This document shows positions 1-8,900 of a stretch of 9,706 bases of DNA, piece by piece. This DNA is from Acidimicrobiaceae bacterium (lineage in GTDB: Bacteria > Actinomycetota > Acidimicrobiia > Acidimicrobiales > Acidimicrobiaceae). The position numbers were made by a program, and so were the translations under genes. The notes beneath the pieces are model-generated. The model was not told the origin of the DNA. It saw only the letters and a list, made by a program, of their open reading frames with translations, and searched no databases. The stretch covers positions 1 through 9,706 of the forward strand of contig JABEUO010000203.1 of assembly GCA_013044415.1 (NCBI GenBank). The letters run 5' to 3'. How positions within the stretch are numbered: position 1 is the stretch's first letter; the number at the start of each line of letters is the position of its first letter.

Positions 1-71
1 CTAAACAACATCCACGGTGAATTTGGGCGTTATAGGTGATGAACCTGGGCCCGCCTCAGATTCCGCAAATA

Positions 72-90
72 ATGCGAAGCATATTTTTAT
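72..90 (+). terminator. Weak candidate intrinsic terminator
   Basis: A four-base stem ATGC (72-75) pairs with GCAT (79-82) across a GAA loop and is followed directly by an ATTTTTAT tract. The arrangement is that of a Rho-independent terminator reading rightwards, and it would suit a gene ending left of the window. The stem is short and AT-containing, so this is a weak call. Confidence 0.22.
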
Positions 91-198
91 ACGAGGAATC
101 TGATTCGGATTGCTAATCCTATGGCGCAGAACGTAATCACAGCGAGCACAGTGCAACTCAGGCCCAGCCTAAAAACCGATCGATCCTCATGGCAAAAT

Positions 199-255
199 CA
201 CCTGATTAATCCGAAGTGCTATTTCATCAGGCCAAAGAGTATCTATACTCAGGTG
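199..255 (+). promoter_or_regulatory. Candidate promoter with nested inverted repeats
   Basis: A -10-like TATACT lies at 244-249, about 60 bases before the acylase start, with no good -35 at the usual distance. It sits inside a perfect inverted repeat GAGTAT-CT-ATACTC (237-250). Outside this, CACCTGA (199-205) is exactly complementary to TCAGGTG (249-255), and CCTGAT (201-206) is also complementary to ATCAGG (226-231). The last two pairings exclude each other. The layout fits a repressor operator overlapping a -10, or alternative RNA folds if transcription starts further upstream. This is inference from pattern only. Confidence 0.3.
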
Positions 256-308
256 AGTCGGCGTCTTGTAGGCCAATTCGACCCCCCTAGCGGCCGATAA
301 GAGACTTA

Positions 309-2930
309 ATGGAGGTGAACTTGCGTTCTGCTGTGCGCGCGCTAAAGGGAAACGTCGGAAAGCGAGAGGTGCTAGTAGTCGCTTCACTTGTATTCTTTTT
401 GCTCATAATGGCGGTGGCTTCAGTGGGATTTGGAACCGTTCCAGCTTTGGGGTCGGCGTTCAACCCAGCTACTGGCGTATGGTCTATCGCAAGAACAGCG
501 CAACTTCCAAAAACAACTTCATTGCACTTAGTCGGCCTGAACCACCCTGTTACGGTGGGTTTCTCTAAGGACGGCGTTCCATTTATCTATGCTGAAAATG
601 ATCACGACCTGTTCATGGCTATGGGATATCTTCAGGCAACAAATCGCCTTTTCGAAATGGATGTTCTAAGGAGGGAAGCTTCGGGGGGCCTCACCCAGAT
701 ACTCGGCCCGGGAGCCCTGAATACCGATAAACTCGAGCTTACCCTGGGGTTGGGGAGGACCGCCACAGCCGAGTGGGCAAGCCTAAACAAGGCTGGCGGC
801 CCTGTAAAGGCCGACTTGCTGGCCTACTCATCCGGCGTCAACGACAGGATCTCCCAGGACGAGGCCAGTGGCAATCTGCCAGTTGAGTTCAAACTTTTGA
901 AGTACGTTCCGTCGCCATGGACCCCGGTCTCTTCGCTGCTTATTCAAGGCGACTTGACCCAGCAGATGGACTTCACAACGACCCCAATCGACTACTCGCT
1001 CTTGGCAGGGGCCGTAGGATACAAAAGGGCAATGCAGCTCTATCCAGTCAACTTTCCCAACCAGCAGAACCCATACGACAACGGTCCCTACAAGAAGCTC
1101 CCGCCGGTCCCACTTGGCTCCCATATACCCGGAACGACTCCAGTTTTAGCCAATTCACAAGGTTCGGCGACATCGGCCGCATACGTTAAGACCAACAGTG
1201 CGGCGCCGTCAAATCCCTTCATTTCTGCATCGGAAGTATCCTCAGTGAGGTCTATTGAGAGCTGGATATCATCGACCCTTCCACCCATCTTGAGGCTAGG
1301 CTCTGCTTCAAACAACTTTGCCGTCACAAGCTCTAAGTCGTCCGACAAGAGTGTCATTTTGGAGGGAGATCCTCATCTTGATCAGACGCTCCCGTCCATC
1401 TGGTATCAGCTCGTTGCCGACTCACCAGATCTACATATTGCCGGGGTTAGCGTCCCAGGTCTCCCGGGGATTTTGATCGGAAGGAACCAGAACATAGCCT
1501 GGAGCCTGACCGACAGCCAGGATCAAGCCGCCTTTTTATACCAAGAGACCATGTCAAAGAGTCGCCCCGACGAGTACTTTTGGAAGGGTAAGTGGTATCA
1601 GATGAAGATCTACCACTACGCCATCAAGGAGAAGGGCGGGGGTACAGTTCCATATACGGTCAAGGTGACCGTCCATGGCCCCCTTTTGACCCAAAGCGGG
1701 ATGACTCTTGCGGTCGATTGGATGGGTGCCCTGCCAACGAATGATCTGGGCGCAATGTATGGCGTCTATCAATCCTCCAACTACAGCCAATTCCGAAACG
1801 CCCTTCGAGGATGGAAAGCTCCGACTTTAAACTTCATCTACGGTGACAAAAAAGGGAATGTCGGTCTCATCTCAGCGGGTGTATATGGTGTGACCAAGGG
1901 GGCTAGACCATGGCTTCCAATGCCGGGCACCGGCGGCTCGGACATTATCGGCGCGGTTCCTTACGCCGATAACCCACAGACGTATGATCCCTCATCACAT
2001 TTTGTCTTCTCGGCGAACCAAAGGCCCGTGCAATCAAATTATCCCTATTACATAGGTACTACTGCGAACTTCTTTGCAACCGGTTATAGGGCAAATATAA
2101 TTCACAACTACTTGGCTAGCCACAAGACCCTCAGCCCAAGCCAGGCAATTTCGCTCGAGCTTAGCGTCAAGGACTATCTCGCTTCGGAGATAGTGCCAAA
2201 ACTCCTCAAAGTTCTAAAAACTACAGTCCAACCAGCCGGCGGAGCACTTGGGTCAAAGTATTCCGACGCGATATCACTCCTGCGAAGCTGGGACTATCAA
2301 ATGAATTCAAATTCACCCGCCGCAACAATATGGTGGTATTTCTGGAGCAACTACCTCAATGCGACATTCGGGCCACTCTGGAAGGCCACATCGGTACCAA
2401 CAACCATAGATAAAGCTCTTAAAATAGGGCCAAACTCTACGCCCCTCGATGTCGTTTTAGAGGAGTGGACGCTGAAGGACAAGACTATTCCACTCGATTT
2501 GACCATACCGGGACACCCAGTTTCGATAAGTAGTCTCATGACGCAGGCATTCTCGACCACGGTCGGGCAACTCACTTCGAAATTAGGTGCTAACCCGAGC
2601 AACTGGCAGTGGGACAAGGTCCACTTCAGGCAATTTCCCTCACTCACCTTTGTCCGTGCGCTCGGCTACGGCCCGAGGGGCTCTTCGGGCGATATCTGGA
2701 CGGTAAATGCTGCCGACGGGGGCTTAACTTCAAAGGCCGGCCCTAGCTGGCGAATGATCGTAAATTTCAACCACCCGTCCTATGCCGTCTATCCCGGAGG
2801 TCAGTCGGAGAATCCCCTTTCTAAGTGGTACGAAAGCGATATCCCATTATGGTGGAACGGCAAGTACAGGACATTTAGCCAACAGCTTTCCAAGAGCGAC
2901 ACCCTCGCAACATGGACACTATTGCCATGA
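309..2930 (+). CDS. Penicillin acylase family Ntn hydrolase, membrane-anchored or secreted
   Basis: The product (873 residues from the ATG, 869 from TTG 321) is an N-terminal-nucleophile amidase of the penicillin acylase family. These enzymes hydrolyse amide bonds in substrates such as beta-lactams, acyl-homoserine lactones or other acylated amines, usually outside the cytoplasm. Residues about 20-45 form a hydrophobic segment after basic residues, consistent with a signal peptide or anchor. The alpha-chain signature lies at about 80-150, including a KDGVPFIYAE-type stretch and RREASGG. The putative autocatalytic cleavage site precedes Ser334 (SNNFAV), the expected new N-terminus and nucleophile of the beta chain. 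GDPHL (353-357), HGPLL (456-460), SAN ending at Asn570 and GYR at Arg594 follow. Asn570 and Arg594 are beta-237 and beta-261, close to the oxyanion Asn (beta-241) and Arg (beta-263) of E. coli penicillin G acylase, so the enzyme looks catalytically intact. Substrate cannot be read from sequence. It overlaps the next gene by four bases. Confidence 0.93.
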   Translation: MEVNLRSAVRALKGNVGKREVLVVASLVFFLLIMAVASVGFGTVPALGSAFNPATGVWSIARTAQLPKTTSLHLVGLNHPVTVGFSKDGVPFIYAENDHDLFMAMGYLQATNRLFEMDVLRREASGGLTQILGPGALNTDKLELTLGLGRTATAEWASLNKAGGPVKADLLAYSSGVNDRISQDEASGNLPVEFKLLKYVPSPWTPVSSLLIQGDLTQQMDFTTTPIDYSLLAGAVGYKRAMQLYPVNFPNQQNPYDNGPYKKLPPVPLGSHIPGTTPVLANSQGSATSAAYVKTNSAAPSNPFISASEVSSVRSIESWISSTLPPILRLGSASNNFAVTSSKSSDKSVILEGDPHLDQTLPSIWYQLVADSPDLHIAGVSVPGLPGILIGRNQNIAWSLTDSQDQAAFLYQETMSKSRPDEYFWKGKWYQMKIYHYAIKEKGGGTVPYTVKVTVHGPLLTQSGMTLAVDWMGALPTNDLGAMYGVYQSSNYSQFRNALRGWKAPTLNFIYGDKKGNVGLISAGVYGVTKGARPWLPMPGTGGSDIIGAVPYADNPQTYDPSSHFVFSANQRPVQSNYPYYIGTTANFFATGYRANIIHNYLASHKTLSPSQAISLELSVKDYLASEIVPKLLKVLKTTVQPAGGALGSKYSDAISLLRSWDYQMNSNSPAATIWWYFWSNYLNATFGPLWKATSVPTTIDKALKIGPNSTPLDVVLEEWTLKDKTIPLDLTIPGHPVSISSLMTQAFSTTVGQLTSKLGANPSNWQWDKVHFRQFPSLTFVRALGYGPRGSSGDIWTVNAADGGLTSKAGPSWRMIVNFNHPSYAVYPGGQSENPLSKWYESDIPLWWNGKYRTFSQQLSKSDTLATWTLLP
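311..316 (+). promoter_or_regulatory. Shine-Dalgarno GGAGGT that shifts the likely acylase start
   Basis: A near-perfect GGAGGT begins on the G of the ATG at 309-311 and lies four bases before an in-frame TTG at 321-323. The ATG itself has no purine-rich site upstream. Translation therefore probably begins at the TTG (four residues shorter), unless the ATG is used on a leaderless mRNA. Confidence 0.5.
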
Positions 2931-3403
2931 CAGACAACTACGCACCTCCTGGTAAGGGGCCAAACAAGACCCAGGTCAAAGAAAAGCGTCGGCCTGTCCC
3001 GGCTAAACGGTACTTGGTCATAGCACTCTGGCTGATAGCTATCGCAGTGGTATGGATTTCAAATGATCATGGAATGTGGATTATCACATCGGTGGCCGGT
3101 GGATTCTGGGGCATGATATTTAAGTCTAAAAAGAGCTATTTAGGAGCTTTGTGCCTTGGGGCCTTAGCTTGGTTCCTCCCGTTGATCTGGGACACACTTT
3201 TGGGCTTGGACATATCGAAGGCCGGCACTGTTGTCGCCGAGCTGGCCGGCCTGGGTGGATCCTTGCTAATTCCCATCCTGATAACTATCATCACCGGTGC
3301 GCTTCTTTCACTAGCTGGAGCGTTCTTAGCCAGGTCAATTTTCATGCTTTCCAAATCCCGCTTATCGCTTCTCGCCCAAGCCAACAGGGAGCAAACCGAA
3401 TAG
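2927..3403 (+). CDS. Small integral membrane protein, four predicted TM segments, unknown function
   Basis: I do not recognise this 158-residue protein. A basic, proline-containing N-terminus (about residues 1-28) is followed by four hydrophobic stretches at about 29-45, 50-66, 71-92 and 110-135, then a short polar tail rich in Ser, Arg and Gln. The positive N-terminus suggests it stays in the cytoplasm, and so would the C-terminus. I chose the ATG at 2927 because it forms an ATGA overlap with the stop of the acylase gene; an in-frame ATG at 2912 would add five residues but has no better ribosome binding site. The overlap implies translational coupling, so the protein probably works with the acylase, for example as a membrane partner or in handling its substrate or product. 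That link is inference. The 227 bases after it, up to the next start, contain no gene and no convincing terminator or promoter. Confidence 0.8.
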   Translation: MTDNYAPPGKGPNKTQVKEKRRPVPAKRYLVIALWLIAIAVVWISNDHGMWIITSVAGGFWGMIFKSKKSYLGALCLGALAWFLPLIWDTLLGLDISKAGTVVAELAGLGGSLLIPILITIITGALLSLAGAFLARSIFMLSKSRLSLLAQANREQTE

Positions 3404-3630
3404 AATGGTTATGGAGTTATTTTGATTTCAAACGCTCAAGATTCACACCGAACCACCTTCTTTTTGCTGTGGGTTAGGACCTTGGTGCGGCGGCATGAGC
3501 ACAATTCGGCCATGGGTCACCTTGCCGGTTATCCTCTTCGAGTAGTTGCTTGCACTAACAGTTGAGAGCAAACTCGTTTGCCCAGACAGAACAGCCCAAA
3601 CAGAAAAGCCCAGTCAGAACAGGTGGTGCG

Positions 3631-5511
3631 ATGCAACGAAGTCGAGGCAAGCGACATAGCATGGCGGCGCCGTGGGTAATTTTGGCGGCAATGATAATAC
3701 TGGCGGGGTGCGGTTCGGCCAGCAAAGTGGCGATCCACCAACCGGTGGTCAGCGATCTAAGAGCCGGAAAACTCCTTTCGACCAGGTCCCCTAAAATCGA
3801 GACAGCTCAAGCGGTAGGTATCAACTGGGGGAACTCGCCCAATCTTAACCTCCAAGGAGCGAGACTGATCACACGATTCGGAGCGACCTATGTAGCCGAA
3901 TTCAACGGCACAATAAGCCAGCTTTTCGTTCGCAGCACTCCAGGATCGACCTGGAAACACTTAGGCGAACTACCCGGCAATGCCCTACAGCTGGATTTTC
4001 CGACGCCGGTCGACGGATTTGCCCTCGTCCAGTCAGAGGCGCCCGGCTCAGCCGTATCGTTGTATTCGACTACAGACGGCGCAAAAACCTGGAAGTTACG
4101 AGATAGCGCCACTTTCATTCAGATACATTTCTTTACTGCCAACCATGGAATTGCGCTCTTGAACCATTTGGCCGCTAATTCGAGCGGACCTGCGACACTT
4201 TCAGTCTCCTCTACCTCGGACGGAGGGAAGACCTGGAACACCTCGGGCTCCCTACCTTCTGGAAATATTTCAAACCCTCCAGCTACCTGGGTGAGCTTCT
4301 CCTTCATCTCGCCTGAACGGGGTTACTTGGCAATCGGAGGTGAACCGGGCGCGGGCTCTCAATTTAAGTCACTCTATAAAACAGATAGTGGGGGAGTTAG
4401 CTGGAGTGAAGTAGCCACCTCGCCGAGCAGTAGCTCACCTTTGTCGCTACCGATGGGAGGTTACCTTGAACAGGTCAACTTCACGTCGGACACCTCAGGC
4501 TACCTAGTCCTGGCCCGAGGTCCTCGTGGGGCCCTTTATGCAACCTCCGACGGCGGGGTTCATTGGTCCGTCCAACAGGTATTACCTGCCGATGCTTCAC
4601 CGTCTACATCTCTTGCTTACTTTGAACCCAACACGCCATTTGGGGCTATTGCCCTCACAAACATTGGATCCCTGTGGAACAAGCCCAGGTCGGTATCTAC
4701 TTGGCACGAAATCTACCCTCCTTACTGGGCAGAGAAACTATCGATCTACAAGTCAACGCTCGGCATAGTCACAAGCGGGGGTCGAACCCTTGAAATGTCG
4801 TTGAGTTCAGGAAGCGGTCTTAGAGCCACTAAAACACCTAGCTCCAACCCGGTTGACTTTCAGCTTTTCAAGGGGGTAAAGCTAGCCGTATCAAAGGGTT
4901 CCATTTGGAAACAACTCGGGTCTCAAGGGTGGTACCGATCTCCTTTGCCGAGCGGATATCAGGCCCTTTTTGCCGATTTTGCAACACCTTCGGCAGGCAT
5001 AATTGCGGCAATTCCAGACAGAAATAGTATTTTGTACACATCGGACGGTGGTACAAGGTGGTACCGAGTCCCAGTACCCTTCATGCCTCTTTCCCCTGAC
5101 GCACTTAGCGCTAGCGACTGGTGGATGATTGGAGGAAATGTCGGTCCGCTCGTCCCGAACCCATACAAGAAGGATGTAAGGGTAATGACCTATTACCTCT
5201 ACCACACTTCAAATGCCGGGAAGACCTGGACGCGATACTCCTCGAGTTCGTGGGCACAGGTCGGCCCCTATGGAGTAAAGTTCTTAAATAGCTCGACCGG
5301 ATACCTATGGACTCCCTATCAGCTTCTACTCACCACCGACGGCGGAAAGAGTTTCGTGGCCAGGAGCCTCCCGAGCTGGCTAAGCATTTCCTCGTCTCAT
5401 GGATTGGCACCCGCCGACGGCGGCCAGGCATGGGTCGCCGATGGGTCATACCCGTTGCTAAAGACCACTAACTTTGGCGCCAGCTTTGACATAGTACCTG
5501 CTAAGGGGTGA
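3631..5511 (+). CDS. Asp-box (BNR/YCF48-like) beta-propeller lipoprotein
   Basis: The 626-residue product begins with a basic n-region, a hydrophobic core and the lipobox LAGC, with the lipidated cysteine at 27, so it should be a surface-anchored lipoprotein. The mature part carries at least eight Asp-box-like motifs (S/T-x-D-x-G-x-T-W) at about 147, 195, 251, 305, 470, 526, 568 and 612, with a degenerate one near 101. They are spaced roughly 40-60 residues apart, except for a gap at 313-469 where repeats may have decayed. Such repeats form beta-propeller blades in BNR proteins, sialidases, sortilin-type domains and the photosystem II assembly factor YCF48. Here they indicate fold, not sialidase activity, and I see no sialidase catalytic set. 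The ATG at 3631 is preferred over a TTG at 3562 because AGGTGG (3621-3626) precedes it and it gives a normal lipoprotein signal. The role is unknown; binding of protein or glycan at the envelope is plausible. Confidence 0.85.
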   Translation: MQRSRGKRHSMAAPWVILAAMIILAGCGSASKVAIHQPVVSDLRAGKLLSTRSPKIETAQAVGINWGNSPNLNLQGARLITRFGATYVAEFNGTISQLFVRSTPGSTWKHLGELPGNALQLDFPTPVDGFALVQSEAPGSAVSLYSTTDGAKTWKLRDSATFIQIHFFTANHGIALLNHLAANSSGPATLSVSSTSDGGKTWNTSGSLPSGNISNPPATWVSFSFISPERGYLAIGGEPGAGSQFKSLYKTDSGGVSWSEVATSPSSSSPLSLPMGGYLEQVNFTSDTSGYLVLARGPRGALYATSDGGVHWSVQQVLPADASPSTSLAYFEPNTPFGAIALTNIGSLWNKPRSVSTWHEIYPPYWAEKLSIYKSTLGIVTSGGRTLEMSLSSGSGLRATKTPSSNPVDFQLFKGVKLAVSKGSIWKQLGSQGWYRSPLPSGYQALFADFATPSAGIIAAIPDRNSILYTSDGGTRWYRVPVPFMPLSPDALSASDWWMIGGNVGPLVPNPYKKDVRVMTYYLYHTSNAGKTWTRYSSSSWAQVGPYGVKFLNSSTGYLWTPYQLLLTTDGGKSFVARSLPSWLSISSSHGLAPADGGQAWVADGSYPLLKTTNFGASFDIVPAKG

Positions 5512-5514
5512 TTC

Positions 5515-5604
5515 ATGATGATATCTCGTTTGCCTTGGATAGTCACGGTCATCGACAGGGACAATTGTATTCGTCAAGGTCATCGAAATTCCGAGCCCAC
5601 CTAA
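5515..5604 (+). CDS. Possible 29-residue small ORF
   Basis: Just after the lipoprotein stop, ATG-ATG at 5515 opens a 29-codon frame ending in TAA at 5602-5604. AAGGGG at 5503-5508 could act as a ribosome binding site. The peptide starts with a short hydrophobic run (MMISRLPWIVTVI) and becomes polar. It is in the same frame as the zinc-ribbon gene downstream, separated by the stop and 21 bases. It may be an expressed small protein or simply chance; I see no homology cue. Confidence 0.18.
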   Translation: MMISRLPWIVTVIDRDNCIRQGHRNSEPT

Positions 5605-5625
5605 ATACATCTTTGGAGGAGTATC

Positions 5626-5823
5626 TTGGTTGATCCACGCCCAGGGCCCTTTCATCTGTCAACGGAGATTACTTGCGTTGACTGCTTAGGCAAAGCATTT
5701 TTGATGCCTCGAGCTTATCCCGATGAACCGCTTACAGTTGGAGACGTACTCAGCTACAGGTGCCAAGATTGCGGAGATCGCTGGGACTTGGTGGTCGAAG
5801 AGGATGACCTGGAGCGACCTTAA
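5626..5823 (+). CDS. Small zinc-ribbon protein (65 aa)
   Basis: This short, acidic, probably cytoplasmic protein has two CxxC pairs (Cys17/Cys20 and Cys46/Cys49) 25 residues apart, the classic four-cysteine arrangement of a zinc ribbon. GDRW follows the second knuckle, and the tail is acidic (EEDD). The start is TTG, preceded by GGAGGA (5615-5620) with five bases between. The first ATG in the frame falls after the first CxxC, so it would destroy the domain. There is no enzyme motif. Zinc ribbons of this size commonly bind nucleic acid or a protein partner, but I do not assign a function. It runs convergently into the helicase gene, with 80 bases between the two stops. Confidence 0.72.
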   Translation: MVDPRPGPFHLSTEITCVDCLGKAFLMPRAYPDEPLTVGDVLSYRCQDCGDRWDLVVEEDDLERP

Positions 5824-5835
5824 CGTCATCCGTAC

Positions 5836-5873
5836 ATTGGCGGTTAGGTGACACCCAACGACGCTCTGCCAAT
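5836..5873. repeat. Nested inverted repeats between convergent genes
   Basis: Outer arms ATTGGC (5836-5841) and GCCAAT (5868-5873) enclose a near-palindrome GTTAGGTGACACCCAAC (5843-5859) with one mismatched pair. A further GCTAAC-CA-GTTAGC (5895-5908) straddles the helicase stop. The placement between two convergent stops suits a bidirectional transcription end, but no run of T follows on either strand, so an intrinsic terminator is not demonstrated. Confidence 0.28.
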
Positions 5874-5903
5874 CGGAGGGCTCATGGGCAACTAGCTAAC
5901 CAG

Positions 5904-8900
5904 TTAGCGATGCTTTGGATCGTAGTAATCCACTGATCTAACTCCAACTATTGCCACCTTGACCCGACTAGCGAGTGGGGCGCACAATTCTATTCCTTCA
6001 AGGGCTAATTCAATTTCATCAAGGGAAAGCGGTTCAGTACGAAGAGACTCTTCGATATCCGATAACACCACGTATTTCTTCCTCTTTCGTGACACGAAGC
6101 CGTCGATTCGAGGCTGAACAAGCCGAATCCACAAACGAGCCAGTTCAGCAAAATCCGGGGTTTCCGTTCCGTCGACGATACCGACCGGACCCCTAAGCGC
6201 AAGAGCGATCCTCTTCCACGCATCTGCTGACTCGAATGAGTAAGAGCTGGCAGCCTGCTCGCTCCAGTGGTCAATTATCCGCAGCATCTGTAGGTAGGCC
6301 TTCTGCAGACGTCTGGGTAGAAGCTTGAACTCCTGCCTCTGGGCATGTCGAATTGCGCTGTCGAGGACTTCGGATGCCCTTTCGTCCAACTTCTCTCCGG
6401 CTTTAGCTGGGTCAAGCCCGCTCAATTTTTGCCGAATCATCTCACTGACCTCACCCAAGGTATGGTAGACGAAACCACCGTCTGAAAGTTCGATAAACAT
6501 CCAGCGAGGAATAGCACTCTTTGCTCCCTCGATGGACAGAAATGCCCAGTCCGAGTCTGATTCAACTACTGAAATGATGGTTCGAGCACCGGAGCTTGAC
6601 TTTGAAATCTGGCCATAGGTCGCTGAGCCAACGAGTGGATCTTCACCGCCAACCAGGCGCCTTACCGGATCGAAAGCGTCGGCGAGATCTATCTCCTCTG
6701 ATTCAAAGACTTCAGATAAATCAAGATCTGAAGCACTTAGCTGTAGGTCCTGTTCCTTTGCAAAAGGAACAGGTATGTTAGACCCAAGCAAATGGTCGTT
6801 CTCGATTGCGCGTATTGCGATCCGTCGATCGTCTTTCGTCAGGAAGGCTTCGCCGTCTGACGGCCAGTAAACATCGATCTCGTCGTATGGTGAGTCGATT
6901 CGATCTACTCGTCCCACCCTCTGCTCCGCCACCCGAAGGGTAGTGGGTATATCTAGATGGACAACGGCTGAAGCACCCTGAAGGTTGAGCCCTTCATTCA
7001 AAGCGTCAGAGCAGAGTGCAATTGCTTTAACTCGGGATTCCATGGCAAAGCTGACTTCCATCTTCTCCTTTGCCTTCTCACCGCCTTGACCTGTGGCCAG
7101 AAGGTACTCCTCGTTGTTTTCTGCTAACTTGCCAGCGAGGTAATGCAGGGTAATTGGTCTCTTGTCAAAAGCAATTATCCGGTCATGTCGCTCTTTGAGG
7201 TCGATAAGTACCCTAACTTTGCCCAGCTCTCTGGAATCCGATATTCGATTAGCGAGGTTCGCAATTTGGTTGTATATAGCAATTTCGACACGACATGCCA
7301 TATCCCACTGATCACGAGAAGCCAACCACTCTGGAATCGCGGATTGACACGTCACCTGTGGTGGGCCAGTTATAATAGCTCGTGATAGCTTTTCGGTCAT
7401 TCCGGCGTTGGCTTGGATCTTTTTATGAGCGATGCCAAACATTGCTTCTGCACTCCGGGTCCCTAAGACATGCTCTACTAAAGCGGCTCGCGAAGAACGC
7501 AGTGTAGACAAAATGTCATAGGCCGCCAAACCTTTTGAAGCACTCAACCTGCGCTCGAGCCAACTTGCCTGAGTCTGCTTCGACCAATCTGGCGGAGAAA
7601 TCACTCGTTCCTCCAGAAATGCTATTCCCAACAATCCCGAGGCCAACTGTACGACTTCATGCGCAATGGCGATATCGCTTTCGGTCTCTTTTGAAACGTA
7701 GCTCATTAGGTTATGTACCGGATAGCGACAAGTACGGCCGCCAACCCGGGTCGGATACTTCTCGGGTTCCCGGTCGACCAGGGCATTAAATTGTGCTTTT
7801 GTCCTCCTTACCGTAAAGCGTTGTATTTCGTTTCGGAGGACAGCCCTCGTTTGGACGTCCATCCTTTCGACCGAAGACGCCGCCAAGCGTTCAAGTATTT
7901 GAAGGGTTTCATCCTCAAAGTTGTCGGCACCCAGTAGACCTACGAGGCTTAAAATGTCGGTAGCTCCCCTGGATATCGGGGTAGCGGTGAAGAGGAGGAC
8001 GTGTTCAGCGGGAGAGTCCCGGATTTCGTCGGTTCGCTTCGTACCTTGATTTAGAAAGTTGTGGGCTTCGTCGACCGCCAATATCTGGGCCGACCGCACC
8101 CTAAGTGTCTCTAGCCCGGGCGATGCTTCGGAACTCCTAGAAAGCTTCCCATGAGATACTACTTCGAGTTGTAAACCGCACTTCAGTGCTTCGGCGGCCC
8201 AAACTTTAGTTATCTTTGGCGGGGCAACGAGGACGATCTGTGACCCACGGGTCGAATTCGCTCTGCCCGATGACCAAAGCTGATCACGCACTATTTTTGT
8301 TAGGTAGGCTCCCATTCGGGTCTTTCCGGAACCTGTAGCGTCAGCAACCAAAACACTTCCGGTATGATCTATCACCCAAAGGGCCTCGGCAATTCCGGCA
8401 ATTTGACTCGGCCATAGGGCAGCTGCGCCGCTTAAATTGTCAGTCGAGTTAAAGTTCGCCAGCAGATACTTTGCCCAGCTACCCTCGAGCAGATCTGCAC
8501 ACGCAATCGCCAAGGCTTCTTCCCAATTGATTACCTTTAGCAATGACTCGAGCAGCCTGACGACTTCGCCAGAAAAATCTACAGATTCAGCCCATAAGTT
8601 TTCGGCAACCTCAGATAACTCTGCATATCTAGTTGGCTCATTCCACCTGTCGAAACGGGCATTAGCTTCGATCTGGCCCTCAAGACCAGACTTGGTGAAG
8701 TTTGAAGATCCTATAGTCGCCGCATCATCAGCCAGGTAAATCTTTGCATGGAGCATTCGGTAGGTGGCTGAAGTCCGAACCTGAATTCGGTCCTCCCTTA
8801 TTAGATCGATCATGAGCAGGATCAGGTACGATCCCAGCATTGAGATACGTCGCTCCTCAACCCAGTACCTAATCATCTGCTGAGACAGCGAGGCCTTTGG

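Larger units (their letters stand above)
1..308. other. Intergenic region upstream of the acylase gene
   Basis: There is no convincing coding region here; open frames on both strands are short and lack ribosome binding sites. The stretch is rich in small inverted repeats: ATGC/GCAT with a GAA loop at 72-82, GAATC/GATTC at 96-106, GGATT/AATCC at 107-119, and a cluster at 199-255 described separately. A TAA occupies positions 2-4, but only one base precedes it, so I cannot say whether it ends an upstream gene. The region most likely carries the end of an upstream transcript and the promoter of the acylase-membrane protein pair. Confidence 0.6.

Noticed and set aside
828..1357. Overlapping frames of 80-110 residues inside the acylase and other large genes
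   Set aside because: They are shadows of strongly supported genes: no ribosome binding site, no recognisable motifs, and they lie wholly within conserved catalytic regions.
2173..2194. 8-bp perfect hairpin ACTATCTC/GAGATAGT in the acylase gene
   Set aside because: About one such short-loop 8-bp match is expected by chance in a window of this size, and it stands alone, unlike the cluster in the helicase gene.
3451..3475. Hairpin AACCAC/GTGGGTT after the membrane-protein gene as a terminator
   Set aside because: The stem needs a bulge, the T-run lies in the loop rather than after the stem, and no T tract follows.
3562..3630. N-terminal extension of the lipoprotein from a TTG at 3562
   Set aside because: No SD precedes the TTG, and the extension would bury the lipoprotein signal 23 residues inside. 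The ATG at 3631 has AGGTGG upstream and gives a normal signal peptide.
3631..5511. Sialidase or neuraminidase function from the Asp-boxes
   Set aside because: Asp-boxes mark the propeller fold in many unrelated proteins, and the catalytic Arg triad, Tyr and Glu set cannot be recognised.
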